Notes: generated from the letters alone by a model not told the origin. A DNA stretch of 26,913 nt from Welwitschia mirabilis (GCA_051453625.1 JBOZIK010000001.1:232919851-232946763); one strand, 5' to 3'. Positions 7,802-18,894 are shown, counted from the stretch's first letter. Numbers and translations are program-made.

Positions 7802-10800
7802 GGAAAGTGGGTCTTTAAAGAGGAACCTATTCAATATTCTTACCTAAAAGAACATAAGTATTCAAAAACAAATTCATTAAAGGAAGTGATATTTGATTAA
7901 TATCAATTTCTACATTAAAAATAAAAGGTAAAATTATCATTTAATTGTATTACTTTATTTTGATGTTGTATATTACTCCCAAGTTTGATTTTATAAGTTT
8001 TTCTTGATTATTGTCCTTAGATTGTACATAGTATTTTTTTAAAATTTTCTTTTAAGTTTAGATTTTAACTTTATCTACTCCTCACATATTATAGTGATCT
8101 TAGAGATTACCATCTTAGACCTACTCCTTGTACTTAGTGTGATCCTGGATATTTTCATCCAAAATTATTTGATCATCTTGTTTATGTTTGGTATTACTAA
8201 TACTTCCCTAGTATGAGTGATATATACCTTGCACTTTATGTGACCTAGATAATTATCTTACTTACTATTCCAAGAACATATCTTCTTATTCTCCCTTCTA
8301 GATGACTAATAAAAGAAATTTAAAAAAGATATTTATTAAAAAATTTAAAAAAGATATTTATTAAAATAAGAAATAAAAGCCTCTCTGTGTACTCTTTATT
8401 GAAAGAAAAAATAACTTGCATTGGAAAAAAACATAATTCCTATTTTTCACCCACTTTGTTTTAACCTACACATAGGTATGCTAATGAATCTTATTCTTCT
8501 AGAAATTCTTACTCATTTAAAGAATCTTTAACCAATATAATTAACCAAATTAAACCTCCTTCTATGGAAGAATATGAAGAATAAATATGTGGTAAAGAAG
8601 ATTCTCTAGTACAATCCCTTTATGAGTGTATGAACTAAAGTCAAGAAGTAGCATAACAAAGTGAGAAACTTAGTAAAACTTTGGAGAAATTAGTAGAGAT
8701 CATAACATAATCCTATAGTTAATAACATTTACAAGCCTACTTGACCACATCTTTTATTTCTTACCTTGATAATGATGAATAGGACATTGAGATTAATATA
8801 CAGAAGTGAACCAACTCTTGCATTAAAAATGATAATGTTATGATAGAAATTCTAGAGGAATTTTCAACCTTATGGAGGATATCCTAAGTGAGAATGAATA
8901 AGTTTCAACTCAATAAATGAATAAAAATGAGGATGAGGATGAAAATGAAATAGAAATTTTAGACTAATTTTCCAAACTCTACTCACTTTTGAAAAATGAT
9001 AAAGAAAATTAGAGAAGATGATGACATTGTCCTTTGTAATTGATTTGATAAAGAATCCCACCATTTAGAACATGATGAGGATAATGTTCAACAAACTAAT
9101 AACAATGATAACAGTGAAGAGAAGAATAAAAAAGTAGCCATGGAGAACTAATAAAGTTTAATAAGGGATAAATTTAGCATGATCAACGAACCAATCCAAA
9201 CTAAAGAGTTTACCCCCACAAAAAATGATCTTCTAGTTCCTCCTCTTGCACCTTCATGTAAAATTCAAAATACTATGATCTCTTCTATTCTTAAGTTAAC
9301 ATTTTCTTATAATGATTTTATCTTGGAAAAACATGACTTGGGGTTACTTGGAATTCTAGTTTGAGAAAAGTCTTATCTTCTTGAGTCTAATCCATGCCTT
9401 GAGTTGAGTGTTAAATAACTTCTTAGCTATGTTAATTATGCATTTTAAATTCTTCTAAGAAGTTCCATGATATTTCTAAGATTCATTTATTCTTCTTGGG
9501 TAATACCAAGGATGTTTTGAATGACATTTATGCTTACAAATTTTTGCACTAGTTTGATAAGAGAGTATTTTTTTAATGAAGTATATCAATTTTCCATCTT
9601 TTATCTATCTTCTGAAAGTTACTATATTATGATGATACTAAATTTTATTTAATATTACTAATTGATACTCATTAAGAATGATTTTATACCCTTCATATTT
9701 AGTCAATTAGTTTCAAAATGGTTTAGTCCTCATTTCACTGAAAAGATATAATTTTGATGACTATGTCAAAATAACCTAACTTTTGAAGTAGGGATCAACA
9801 TAAATTAAGTGAATAATGTCTCATTTAAGCAATTAATTTTATGTAATTATGTCTACTAACTTTTTATGAATTATATTCAGATGATTCTTCTTCTTTCATA
9901 TGTTGTAACTTAATTTTATTTTAGTACTTTGTCATATAGTATGTTCAAGCATTTTATACTTTTATAATATATGGATGATTAATTGAATTTTAACCAATTA
10001 GGAGGTATTAAAATACCTATGAAGTATCATTTCAATAGAGGAAAACATGCTTAATTAAATTGATCATGTTATATGCTTATCTCTTCATTAATTTCATTAT
10101 GATGCTATAAATTATTAATGCCTTATTTTATTTAAACTTTGCTCTTCATAAAAGAAAAAAAAGAAAAAGAAAAAAATATATTTAAAATATGATAAAATAT
10201 GAATATGTAATATGAAAGAACTTTTGATGATCATACTTGATCTATCTAGGGGATTACCACATGAGGGGTAAAGTTTCCTAATAACTCATGTTCTATCTGA
10301 TGGATCCTACTACTTGTGATAAAAGAAAGGTTAGTGATTTCAAAATAAGCACTCCATAATGGAAGGAATTCAAGGTAAAAGAAGGTACACCTCAAAGTGT
10401 ACTATGATTAATACAATGTCAATAATATTATTAATTTATAGCTATCTTTCTCTATTGATGATCTGTAATCATGGCTATGATATGTTAATTTCAATTATTA
10501 TGTTATAATGTTTATCTTATTCAAATAAAACTATGATGTTTTACTAATTTTAAATCATGTATCTTATTTGAAAATGAGATACCATTGATAAGTGATCAAC
10601 TTCAAGTAGGATACATCTATTGCAAAGTGTTAATTTTTTTCCTTGAGTTAGAAAATTTCAAAGCTATTTATGTATCTTTCTATTATTAAGAGATCCATAA
10701 TATTATGATGATTTGCATTCCTATAATTATTGATAAAGGCAAATTTACCTTATTATATCATCATTGAATTATTTGCCTTACTCTCAAACTATCTTATCTA

Positions 10801-11126
10801 TTTATCCTTTGCAAATTTCATCCTATGTCTTACATTTAGTAGAAGACTATCTTTTAATGTAAATATTCTCTAAATTCAAGATGAATTTATTTTTTCCTAG
10901 GGGAATGAAATACTTAAGGATTAGAGTCATTCATGAATAAATTTATCAGGAAGAAAATGCTTTTATGAAAACTAAAAAACTATTTTTTTGAATTCAATAA
11001 ATATTCAAATGTTTTATGAGATGGACTCAATCTTTATATGATATCATTTTGGAAAATTTTAATCTCCTTGTCAATTTTTCTTGCCTTTATGATTATTTAC
11101 TTACTTTGTAAGGAACTGATAAATGG
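7802..11126 (+). other. Internal region of the non-autonomous element, no gene recognised
   Basis: I see no RT, integrase, protease or zinc-knuckle motif in any frame. The only hint of former coding is at about 8490-9060: plus-strand stretches such as SFKESLTNIINQIKPPSMEEYEE and QSEKLSKTLEKLVEII with few intervening stops, followed by an Asp/Glu-rich run near 8920-8960. These could be the tail of a Gag-like protein with a coiled coil and an acidic linker, but no family match is clear. 9179-9364 is a 61-codon open frame without recognisable features. An A-rich purine run is at 10149-10180. The rest is AT-rich with no structure I can name. Confidence 0.5.
8316..8365 (+). repeat. Perfect 25 bp tandem duplication
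   Basis: The 25-base unit beginning AAATTTAAAAAAGATATTT occurs twice head to tail (8316-8340 and 8341-8365) with no mismatch. The surrounding sequence is heavily decayed, so the exact identity implies a recent slippage event. Confidence 0.9.
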
Positions 11127-11137
11127 TAAGTAGGGGG
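11127..11137 (+). other. Polypurine tract before the right LTR
   Basis: TAAGTAGGGGG lies 3 bases before the right LTR start (TGTTATAAGG at 11141). A G-rich PPT immediately upstream of the 3' LTR is expected for plus-strand priming and supports the + orientation given by the PBS. Confidence 0.6.
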
Positions 11138-11353
11138 CTATGTTATAAGGCTAAATTAGCCAATTTAACATATTGTTTAGAGTGTTTTTCATGTCTCATT
11201 TTATAGGTTTTATGATTAATTTATTTACTTTAGGATATCAAGGATGAAAGGCATAAAATCAAGTATAATTTGAACAAAACCTTTTTAAAATTTAGTTTCA
11301 AAAGCAACCTTTCACATCACCTACTTTAATGACCTCAACCATTGATTCAAAGC

Positions 11354-11361
11354 TATAAAAT
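11354..11361 (+). promoter_or_regulatory. TATA box of the 3' LTR
   Basis: TATAAAAT in the context AAAGCTATAAAATACTTTTC, homologous to the TATAAATA at 6886 in the left LTR. Confidence 0.45.
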
Positions 11362-11805
11362 ACTTTTCATTTATCATCTTTTGATGTACTTTTTTTGACA
11401 ATTAGAGATTTATTAATAAAATATCTATTCTAATTTTAAGAAGGGTTTCACTTGGTGTTGGGCTAATATTCCTCCATTGAGATGCTATTACTCATAAAAG
11501 GATGTAATCATACTTTTTTGTCAAGTGATTAATAAAGCATGTTTTGTTTAACTCTCTTTTTTTATTCTTTGTTTTCCATGATCTATTTCTTTAAGATTAA
11601 AGTGACATTAGTAGGGTTTTTAAGGGTCAATTTAGATAATAATATATTAGTGGTTTGGGTAATCAATTTTTATTATAATTACATTATAATTGCATTCATT
11701 CAGGATACTGATTTTTTATTGCATTGCATTAAGTCATTTGCATCATTGCCTTAATAATTCATTTCGTATTAATGATTTCAAAACATAATAAATACTCTGC
11801 TCTCT

Positions 11806-11932
11806 NNNNNNNNNNNNNNNNNNNNNNNNNNNNNNNNNNNNNNNNNNNNNNNNNNNNNNNNNNNNNNNNNNNNNNNNNNNNNNNNNNNNNNNNNNNNNNN
11901 NNNNNNNNNNNNNNNNNNNNNNNNNNNNNNNN
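11806..11932. other. Assembly gap, 127 N, in the right LTR
   Basis: The gap begins directly after CTCTCT, at the base homologous to the microsatellite start in the left LTR, and ends before TCTAAGTCAAATATCACC, which matches the left LTR after its microsatellite. It therefore hides a (CT)n tract of unknown length. Confidence 0.85.
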
Positions 11933-12044
11933 TCTAAGTCAAATATCACCACTATACAATGAGTGTTGTGTCACTTAATTATGCTTTAAAATGTTTTAAT
12001 GATAACTTATAGGTTATTGAACAACATCACACTTTGAAACCACA

Positions 12045-12373
12045 TGAAAGAGCATTAATGCAATTATTTATATGATCTTCCATTATTTACCAATTTATTC
12101 ATCATTGAGGGATCATACAGCTTATTACTGCTTAAATTCTACCTTTTATAGGAAAGACAATTCATCATAAATATAATTATTATAATATTTTTATTAGAAG
12201 TTAAAAGTGCTTAAACATTTTATTTGTAGAACATGCTTAATTTGATAATTATTTTAATAAATATAATAAAATTGATTTATGTTACTAAATTTATAACTAC
12301 TTATTCTAGGCTTGAGCTTAGTATGGGTGGACTTTACAAGATAATGTACAACTATTATGGTATAATTCTTTAA
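12045..12373. other. Unrecognised AT-rich spacer between element and tandem array
   Basis: No reading frame, LTR landmark or clear repeat unit is visible. If the nested model is right this is interrupted chromovirus 5' LTR sequence resuming after the insertion. The last part may hold a very diverged first unit of the array that follows. Confidence 0.4.
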
Positions 12374-12811
12374 CTATAGTGACTACTATGATTCATTTAT
12401 CATTAAATTTTAGGCATCAAATGAATAGTGTGATACTTCCTTATAAGTTTAACAAAGTGTTATGCTATCATAACTACTATGAATTATCTATCACTAAATT
12501 TTAGGCATCGAGTAAATAGTGTGATGCCCTATTATAAGTTTGACAGAGTGTTATGCTGTTGTGACTGCTAGGATTTGTTTATCATTGGATTTGAGATATA
12601 TCAAGAATAATATGATGTTAGCTTATAATTTTAATAGAGTTTTATGTTGTCATCACTACTATGAATTATTTATCATTGAATTTGAGGCTTTTAGTAAATA
12701 TTATAGTGCTCTCTAGTTTGATAGTGTATTATACTATCATAACTACTATAAATTATCTATCACTAAATTTAAGGAATTTGGTGAATAGCGTGATACTTCC
12801 TTATGAATCTA
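12374..12811 (+). repeat. Tandem array, subfamily 1 (91 bp period, about 5 units)
   Basis: Units start at 12374, 12465, 12556, 12647 and 12734 (spacing 91, 91, 91, 87). Each begins near CTATCATAACTACTATGAAT, continues TTATCACTAAATTTTAGGCAT and ends GTGTGATNCT..CCTTATAAGTTT. Units differ at many sites, so homogenisation stopped long ago. It runs without a break into subfamily 2. Confidence 0.88.
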
Positions 12812-13345
12812 GTTCATTACAAGGCATTTGAAACTACTGATGTTAGCACAAAATTATCTTTGAACTATCATATCAGTAGTATAGCACTACCTTATGAATG
12901 TGATGCACTATTAGTTCTTATGCACTACTGATGTCATTATGACATCATCTTTAAGCTATCATGTTAGTAATGTGGTGCTCTCTTATGAATGTGAAGAATT
13001 GTTAGGCATTTTAAACTACTGATGTTAGTATGACATCATCCTTAAGCTCTCATATCAATAATGACATCCATTTCTGAATATAAATCCCTTTTAAGCCTTG
13101 TAAACTATCGATGCTAGCATAACATCATCTTTGAACTACCATATCAATAATGTGACATCCCATTATGAACGTAATACACTATTAAATCTTGTGAACCACC
13201 AGTGTCAACATGAAATCATCTTTAGACTACCATGTTAGCAATGTGGTGCTCCTTTATGAATGTAAAGCACTGTTAGGCATTGTGGAATGTTGATGTCAAC
13301 AAGACATCATCTTTGAACTACCACATTAGTAATCTGACACTCTAT
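12812..13345 (+). repeat. Tandem array, subfamily 2 (91 bp period, about 6 units)
   Basis: The anchor ACTACTGATGT recurs at 12833, 12924, 13015, 13104, 13195 and 13286 (spacing 91, 91, 89, 91, 91). Unit core: ACTACTGATGTTAGCATGA, then CATCATCTTTGAACTACCAT, then TTAGTAATGTGGTGCTC, then TTATGAATGTGAAG. The tail (GTAATGTGGTGCTC..CTTATGAATGT) is shared with subfamily 1, although the first half of the unit is different. Confidence 0.88.
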
Positions 13346-13760
13346 TATATGATTTATTTCTCCTTCTGCCTTAAAAATTTCTTAGGTTCTCATTTCCTAA
13401 CTCTATTATAAAATTAAACTATTCAGTCAGTGGTGTGACACTCCTTATAAGACTAGTTTTTCCATTCTATGTTGAAAACTGCTTAGGTATCCACTGCTAA
13501 GTCTATGACAAAAGTAAGCTATCTAATTAGTAGTGTGGAGTCCCTTATAAAACTAGTTCCTCCTACCTTAAAAACTAGTTAGGTACCCATTACTTGACTC
13601 TATTATGAAATTAAACTATCTAATTAGTAGTGTGGTGTTTTATTATAAGACTAGTCCCTCCTTCTACCTTGGAAACTACTCAGGTACCCACTGCCTAACT
13701 TTACTACAAAATTGGTCTATTCAATTAAGAGAGTGGTGAATCCTTATAAGTTTGATTTTC
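13346..13760 (+). repeat. Tandem array, subfamily 3 (about 101 bp period, 4 units)
   Basis: The anchor TTAGGTNCCCA recurs at 13382, 13483, 13579 and 13680 (spacing 101, 96, 101). Unit core: CTCCTTCTACCTT, GAAAACTACTTAGGTACCCA, CTAACTCTATTATAAAATTA, then AATTAGTAGTGTGGTG and TTATAAGACTAGT. The tail AGTAGTGTGGTG..TTATAAGACT again resembles the tails of subfamilies 1 and 2. The array fades after 13760. Confidence 0.85.
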
Positions 13761-16700
13761 CTATTTTCAATTGTAATAGATCCCACCTAATTCATTTTTT
13801 TTCCTTCCCTCTATACATGATGTCATTCTCTTAGTTACATCATTAGGTCCATTAAGATCTAGTTGACTATCAGATCACTGGTACTTCTAATGTCATGTTA
13901 GTAAGTATAAAAGATTCCATTTTTTATCCTATAAGTATAGGCTAATAGTCCATTTTTATCCACAATTTTTACTTTTTACCCTACTATTAAGAGCTATGTT
14001 CTTTCACTTATGTTGTATTTATCTATTTTGAATTTTTCTTTTGCACTTCATTTACACATCTATTCTTTTTCTTTTATTAGGTTATTGGCTTTAATTTATT
14101 CATCTTTTATCTATATTTATACCTATGCTTTCATTCACTCTATTCAAGGTATGACTTCAAATTATTTTTCTTATATTAGAGGTTTAAAAATAATCTTAAA
14201 TATGTTGATGAGAAAGTATGTAACCTATTAAATAAGTTTGAATTTAGATGAGTACTTAGTTCCAATATTTTCAATCTCCTCTTTTTTTAACATTTCAATT
14301 TTTATTTATCTAACATCTTCCTTGTCTTATATTTTATTTATGATTCATATGATCAAGTGAGTTATACCTTCTAACATTCTAAGCATGATCCAATTTATAT
14401 AACTTCTTAAACCATCAAGTGCACTTTTGGCCTTTTAAATGGCCTTCTTAAATCTATGAAATCTTTAAGTTATGACTTATAAGCACTAAATTTCTTTCAG
14501 ACTACCTTCTTTGATTTGACTGACTATAAACTTTATTGTTAGAATTACTATGGTATTCCTATAAATGAAAGTGCAATTTATATTATGTTTTTTTAGGAAT
14601 TCTTATTATGGTTAGGGGTTTTCTTTATTCTTATGCCTTGCAACTTCTATAATATGTCATCTACCTTTTCTATGTGGCTTAGGATCCTAAGGTTTCCTTT
14701 TATTCAAATCATAGTATTCACTCATAAGTAATTTTGCAATTGACTAAGGTGAAGCAGAACTCAAACTTTGGGTTTTAACTTATAGAAATATCCTTCTTTC
14801 TCTTCATTTTAACTTTTATGGTGAGGATTACTTTAAGAATATTAAGCAAATTAATCTCCCTTCTTGCATTGTCATGCCCTTAGAATCCCTTCCTAAAATC
14901 GATCCTTATGTGTTTTATCTCTCTTCTAATGAAGAAAGCAACTTTTATTATTCTTCAATAAGTGGGGTGTATTTTGAGCAAGTAATTGGTTCTCTTATCT
15001 TTTTAAGGGGTACGTGCTATTACTTACTTATTATTCTTATCTTTGTAATGATATAGATAAAATTTCATAAAGAGACTTCTTCAAATACCTCTCATTTCNN
15101 NNNNNNNNAGGAAATGGGTAAGGTTCTTCTGCTACTAATTCTTGATCCTATTTCTACCTTCAAAAATGTAGAGGAAGAGGAAAAATATTCTTCTTTGATG
15201 ATCCCTCATTTTCCCATATATCATGTTAGGTTATTAACTCCTCAACATTTGTTTTCTACTCTAATTAAATGTTGATTTTGATAGGTGATAAGATTCATTT
15301 TTAAAATTTATTATAGGAAGACATCTAACTTCCTTTTTCAATCCCAGTATGAGAGAAAGAAAAGTTAAGTGTTGATAAATATAAGAGTATTTATTCTCAT
15401 GCTAAAGTAAGTAATCCTATTAGTTTGCATTCATTAATAGTATTATTGATTCCTTCAATGTTTATTATGGGGTAATTTATGTTGATCTATTGTGGATTTA
15501 TCTACCATACCTTGTTTAGATCCAGAGACTTTTTTATACCCATTAGAGCATTGCCTTCTATCCTATTTGTAACTTCCCATTCTCCTCCTTTAACATCACA
15601 TGTGTTAATTCCTTCATCTATTCTAAGCATTGGTAGGACTCTTCTTGGCATTACTACTAACTTAGTGTTAAATATCTAGGATTTTTTATCCTAGATTAAT
15701 TAGGATGAGCAATTGGAAGGTTTTTTCATTTAGTAAGCTACCAAACACTCTTACCATAATGATTTCATTATCCTTTATAAGTGTCAAGGTTATAATTTTA
15801 AAGAGGACTTTCATGTTACTTATTCTAGGCAATTTTTGGCCTTTTAATTCATGGATCCTTCATGGGATCCTATTCATCAAAAATTTGAACTTATCATAAA
15901 TGAATTGAAAGTAGTACAATGCATAGTGCAACACAAGATGCATAGTTGAAATCTCCTGAAGTTCATCTTGAAAGGTTGGAGGTATGTAGCAATGAAAATT
16001 TGGCCTTTTCTCTCTTATGAAGCATTTGATATGGTTTTTGGTTTCTAATAGCACTCATTGCAAGTAGAGTTTGATTACTTGCACTTAAAGAATTAATCTC
16101 TTTAGAGAAGTCATCATCTCCACATTATCATAGAAGGATGCTCGTATTACTCACCTAGAGTAGGTCCTTAATTGTTTTCTAGATTAATTAGTATTTACGA
16201 AGGGGGATCTTTGCACTTTTTATTATTGCCATATGGTGTCCAATAAATACGTTGAAAATTTTTTGGAATATATCATTACTTTATTAAACCATTATTATAG
16301 TAAATTAATTACCTTAGATTACTTATTCCTTGATAACGATGAAGGAAAAATCCTTTCCAACCAAATTGATCCTTTACCATGGATTGCTTATTTCTTGATA
16401 ATACATTACTTTAATTCTTCTTTTTAGTTTTATGCCACTAAGATTTATTTGTTTCCTTTTTTATTATAGTCCATATTTTGCATTCTTTTCTTTTTTATTT
16501 GTACTAGTTTTTATGAACACTTAAATTTCTTTAAAAAAATCACATTTATGTGGATCGATTTTGCTATTATACCAACCATGAAAATCCTAATTCTTCTTTA
16601 TTTACATAAGGTTTTCAATAGTAAATATGAACATTATTTCACCATATTAAAAACATTTGCATAAGAAATAAAATCTTTATTAAATAAAAACAAAGTAAGT

Positions 16701-16883
16701 TTTGCCAAAAAAAAATAAGATACTCATCTTTGTTATATGATATTCTAATAAGACATTTGACATTTTATTATGTTAAATCTAAGATCTTTGGTAACTAGAC
16801 TAGCCAAGAAAAATATTACCTTTAAGGTCTAGTTTGTGGGATCACTCAGGGTCCAAGCTAGTTTGTGAAGGATCTAGTATGCC
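13761..16883. other. 3.1 kb of unidentified AT-rich sequence
   Basis: It contains several plus-strand open frames of 60-73 codons (14010-14231, 14874-15056, 15479-15679, 15705-15899, 16233-16427) that do not overlap each other. None shows a domain I recognise; the piece at 16233-16427 has an NDEGKILSNQIDPLPWIAYF stretch that might be a decayed coding exon or pol linker, but I cannot place it. A 10-N gap is at 15099-15108. By position it falls inside the chromovirus 5' LTR interval, so it may be LTR, another nested insertion, or both. Confidence 0.4.
15099..15108. other. Assembly gap, 10 N
   Basis: A run of ten N with no similarity between its flanks. Confidence 0.9.
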
Positions 16884-17082
16884 TTATGTAAATCACATGC
16901 ATGTCCTTCACTATCAAATTACCTCATTAATTAGAATTAAATGTTATGAATCTTTAAAAAATTAGTTATTCTCAAAAGGTTACTTATTTTAAATGGTTGT
17001 TACAACTCTAAATGAAGTATGATGGTAAATAGATTAACATAATAGATGATAGTTTCTAATACAAGATTTTGGAATTATTATA
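16884..17082 (-). repeat. Start of the chromovirus 5' LTR, direct repeat of 1-199
   Basis: The plus strand from TATGTAAATCACATGCATGTC to GATTTTGGAATTATTATA matches 1-199 along its whole length, with small indels and mostly transitions. On the minus strand it starts at 17082 (TATAATAATTCC, decayed from TGTAATGATCCC). Recognisable Athila pol follows within about 150 bases of that end, so 17082/17083 is the likely insertion boundary. Copy 2 lacks the PPT that copy 1 has, as expected for a 5' LTR. Confidence 0.7.
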
Positions 17083-17244
17083 ATGAATATGAATTACTTG
17101 TCATATCTTATTTATATTCAAATGAAATTGGTACTTCTATTGAATGCGTTTATTTTTAGGATTTTAATTACATTTTTAAGAAAATAAAAATGAATTTTTC
17201 TTTAAATGAATTTTTACTGTAATAATCTTACTAATAATGAATTA
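17083..17244 (+). pseudogene. Flank of the insertion: probable Athila protease-RT linker
   Basis: The sequence between the LTR edge and the first clear pol motif ends in a frame reading NNLTNNELKPLPNHL, which continues directly into the pol remnant. The earlier part has no recognisable motif. It is probably the variable linker before RT. Confidence 0.4.
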
Positions 17245-18215
17245 AAACCTCTTCCTAATCATTTAAAGTACATCTTTCTAGGTAGTAATTAATCTAAGAT
17301 TGTTATCATTAGTGCTCATCTTACTCCTTTTTAAGAAAAAGATCTTGCCAATTTATTACTTGAATTGTTTGTAATTGATCTTATAATGATCTAGTTGGTG
17401 TTTATCCTTTTATTTATTCATATTGTATTCATTTAGAATTTGATATAAAACTTGTTTGTCATCCTTAGTGTAAGATAAATTTAAATCTTAAGGATATTAT
17501 TAAATAGGAAATCATGAAACTAGGGGAAGCTAATATTATTTATCCCATTGTAGATAGTGAATGAGTGATTTCTTTATAAGTTATCCCAAAGAAGAATGGT
17601 AAATGATGAATTTGTGTGTTGATTTTCATGCTCTTAATACTTAGAAAGATTATTTTCTTATTTATTTTATTAATGAAATCTTGATAAAAGTTTTAGCATC
17701 CATATCATTATTTTCTAAATGGATATAGTGGTTATAATCAAATTCTTATAATTCCAAAACATTTAAAAAAACTATTTTTACTTGTCATTAGCAATGTTTG
17801 CTTACTGTCACATGTATTTTGGTTCATGTAATGCTCATAAAAATTTTCAAATGTGTATGACTAGTTTTTTTATTGAATTTATAGATAAATTTTTAAAAAT
17901 CTTTATGAATGCATTTTCCTTCTATGGTGATNNNNNNNNNNCAAAAATATGTCATTTAAAGTTAACATTAAATCATTGTATTAATCATAATCTTAAACTT
18001 AGTTAGGAGAACGTTATTTGATGGTTACTAGAGGCATTGTTCTTGGTCATATTATTTTTAAAGAAGGAATAGAAGCAAATTTGACTAAGATTGTTATAAT
18101 TCATTTTAAAGATATAAGATCTTTCTTAGGACATGCTGGTTTCTATTGTTGTTTTATTTCATTTTTTAGTTCTTTTAGTAAATATTTAACTAAATTGATT
18201 TTAAAAGATTAATTT
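17245..18215 (+). pseudogene. Athila-type reverse transcriptase remnant
   Basis: KPLPNHLKYIFLGSN, VIISAHLTPF, ANIIYPIVDSE, VIPKKNG, ICVDFHALNT and KDYFLIYF follow in order, as in Athila RT, with a frame change before FGSCNAHKNFQMCMTSFF. The catalytic motif is FMNAFSFYGD where family members have FMDDFSVFGD, so both catalytic aspartates are gone (MDD to MNA). After the 10-N gap (17932-17941), LTLNHCINHNLKLS, VTRGIVLGHIIFKEGIEANL and IRSFLGHAGFYCCFISFFSSFSKYLTKLILKD follow; the last is the strongly conserved RT/RNase H connection. About one stop occurs every 20-30 codons. Assignment to Athila rests on the KPLPxHLKY and LGHAGFY motifs. Confidence 0.88.
17932..17941. other. Assembly gap, 10 N, inside the RT
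   Basis: The RT translation runs into the gap at FYGD and resumes at ICHLKLTLNHC. Compared with the family only a few codons are missing, so ten bases is close to the truth here, though the frame is not preserved. Confidence 0.9.
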
Positions 18216-18279
18216 TTTTTCTTAGACACTTGATTATGAACTTGTATTTTAAAAACTTGTATAACTTTGATCATCTTCA

Positions 18280-18680
18280 TTTATGCTTTAAGATCCTAAT
18301 TGGCATTATCCTTTTAAAGTAATGACTAATGTAAGTGACTTTGCAATAGGTGTATTTTTAAGTAAAACTATTAAGTATAAACCCTATATCATTTTCTAAG
18401 CTAGTAAGGCATTATATGATGTGCAACTTAATTATTCTACTACTAATAATAATGTGTTAGCTATTATTTTTTCTCTTGAAAATTTTTTCCACTATCTTAT
18501 TAGTTATCCTATAATTATCTTTACTAGCCATGCCAATATATTCTAAATAATCCCTTAACTATACCTTGTCTTATGAATTGGGTTTTACTTATGCAAGAAT
18601 TTAATATTACTCTTAAAGATAGAATAGGAAAAAAAAATCCTATTGCTGATAATTTATCTTATCTTTTCTTGTATATTAAT
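18280..18680 (+). pseudogene. Athila-type RNase H remnant
   Basis: ILIGIILL-like decay resolves in the other frame as PNWHYPFKVMTNVSDFAIGVFLSKT, then ASKALYDVQLNYSTTNNNVLAIIF, ENFFHYLISYPIIIFTSHANI, and finally MQEFNITLKDRIGKKNPIADNLSYL. Three acidic positions expected in this family are replaced: the Asp of CDAS is N (MTNVSD), the Glu of TTEKELLA is N (TTNNNVLA) and the Asp of TDHA is S (TSHA). The closing NPIADNLSYL corresponds to the NxxADHLSRL motif that ends the domain. Confidence 0.82.
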
Positions 18681-18894
18681 TCATTTAAGATTAATGAAAA
18701 TTTTGATTATGAAAATTTATTTGTTGTTAATATTTCACATTAGTATGCTAATATTGCAAATTTTAAATCCTGTAGTAAACTTCCTAGTAATATGTATTGT
18801 TATAAATAAATGAAAATTCTATCTCAATAACAAAACTTTTTATGGAAACCACCACTTTTGTTTAAATATTATACTCATCAAGTCTTTTGAAGGT

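Larger units (their letters stand above)
5920..12044 (+). mobile_element. Non-autonomous Athila/Tat-like LTR retrotransposon (LARD-like)
   Basis: Two related direct LTRs (5920-7778 and 11141-12044) flank about 3.36 kb. Just inside the left LTR is a decayed tRNA-Asp primer site (7784-7801). Just before the right LTR is a G-rich PPT (11127-11137). A tRNA-Asp PBS is typical of Athila/Tat-group Ty3/gypsy elements. The internal region shows no recognisable protease, RT, RNase H or integrase on either strand. Either the element was non-autonomous (a large retrotransposon derivative) or its pol was deleted. The LTRs differ at many sites, mostly transitions, so insertion is old. Exact 5 bp target duplications are not clear (AAAAC before, TGAAA after). 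Confidence 0.7.
11141..12044 (+). repeat. 3' LTR of the 5920-12044 element, internally deleted
   Basis: It starts TGTTATAAGGCTAAATT after the PPT and ends GAAACCACA. It aligns with the left LTR over its first about 135 bases, then jumps at about 11275 to the part corresponding to 6808 and continues to the end. A 127-N gap (11806-11932) sits where the left copy has its (CT)n tract. The open frames 11539-11754, 11743-11952 and 11772-11978 lie in LTR sequence and are not genes. Confidence 0.72.

Noticed and set aside
5915-12049. Target-site duplication of the 5920-12044 element
   Set aside because: The flanking 5-mers AAAAC and TGAAA do not match. A TGAAA occurs slightly upstream (5913-5917), but using it would shift the LTR start away from TG.
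14010-15899. Series of 60-73 codon plus-strand frames as exons of a host gene
   Set aside because: No recognised domain and no convincing splice sites linking frames. Such lengths arise by chance in this composition.
16233-16427. 64-codon frame with NDEGKILSNQIDPLPWIAYF, considered as a Tat-type RNase H/integrase linker
   Set aside because: The resemblance is limited to a PLPW-like word, and no integrase or RNase H motif lies next to it on either strand.
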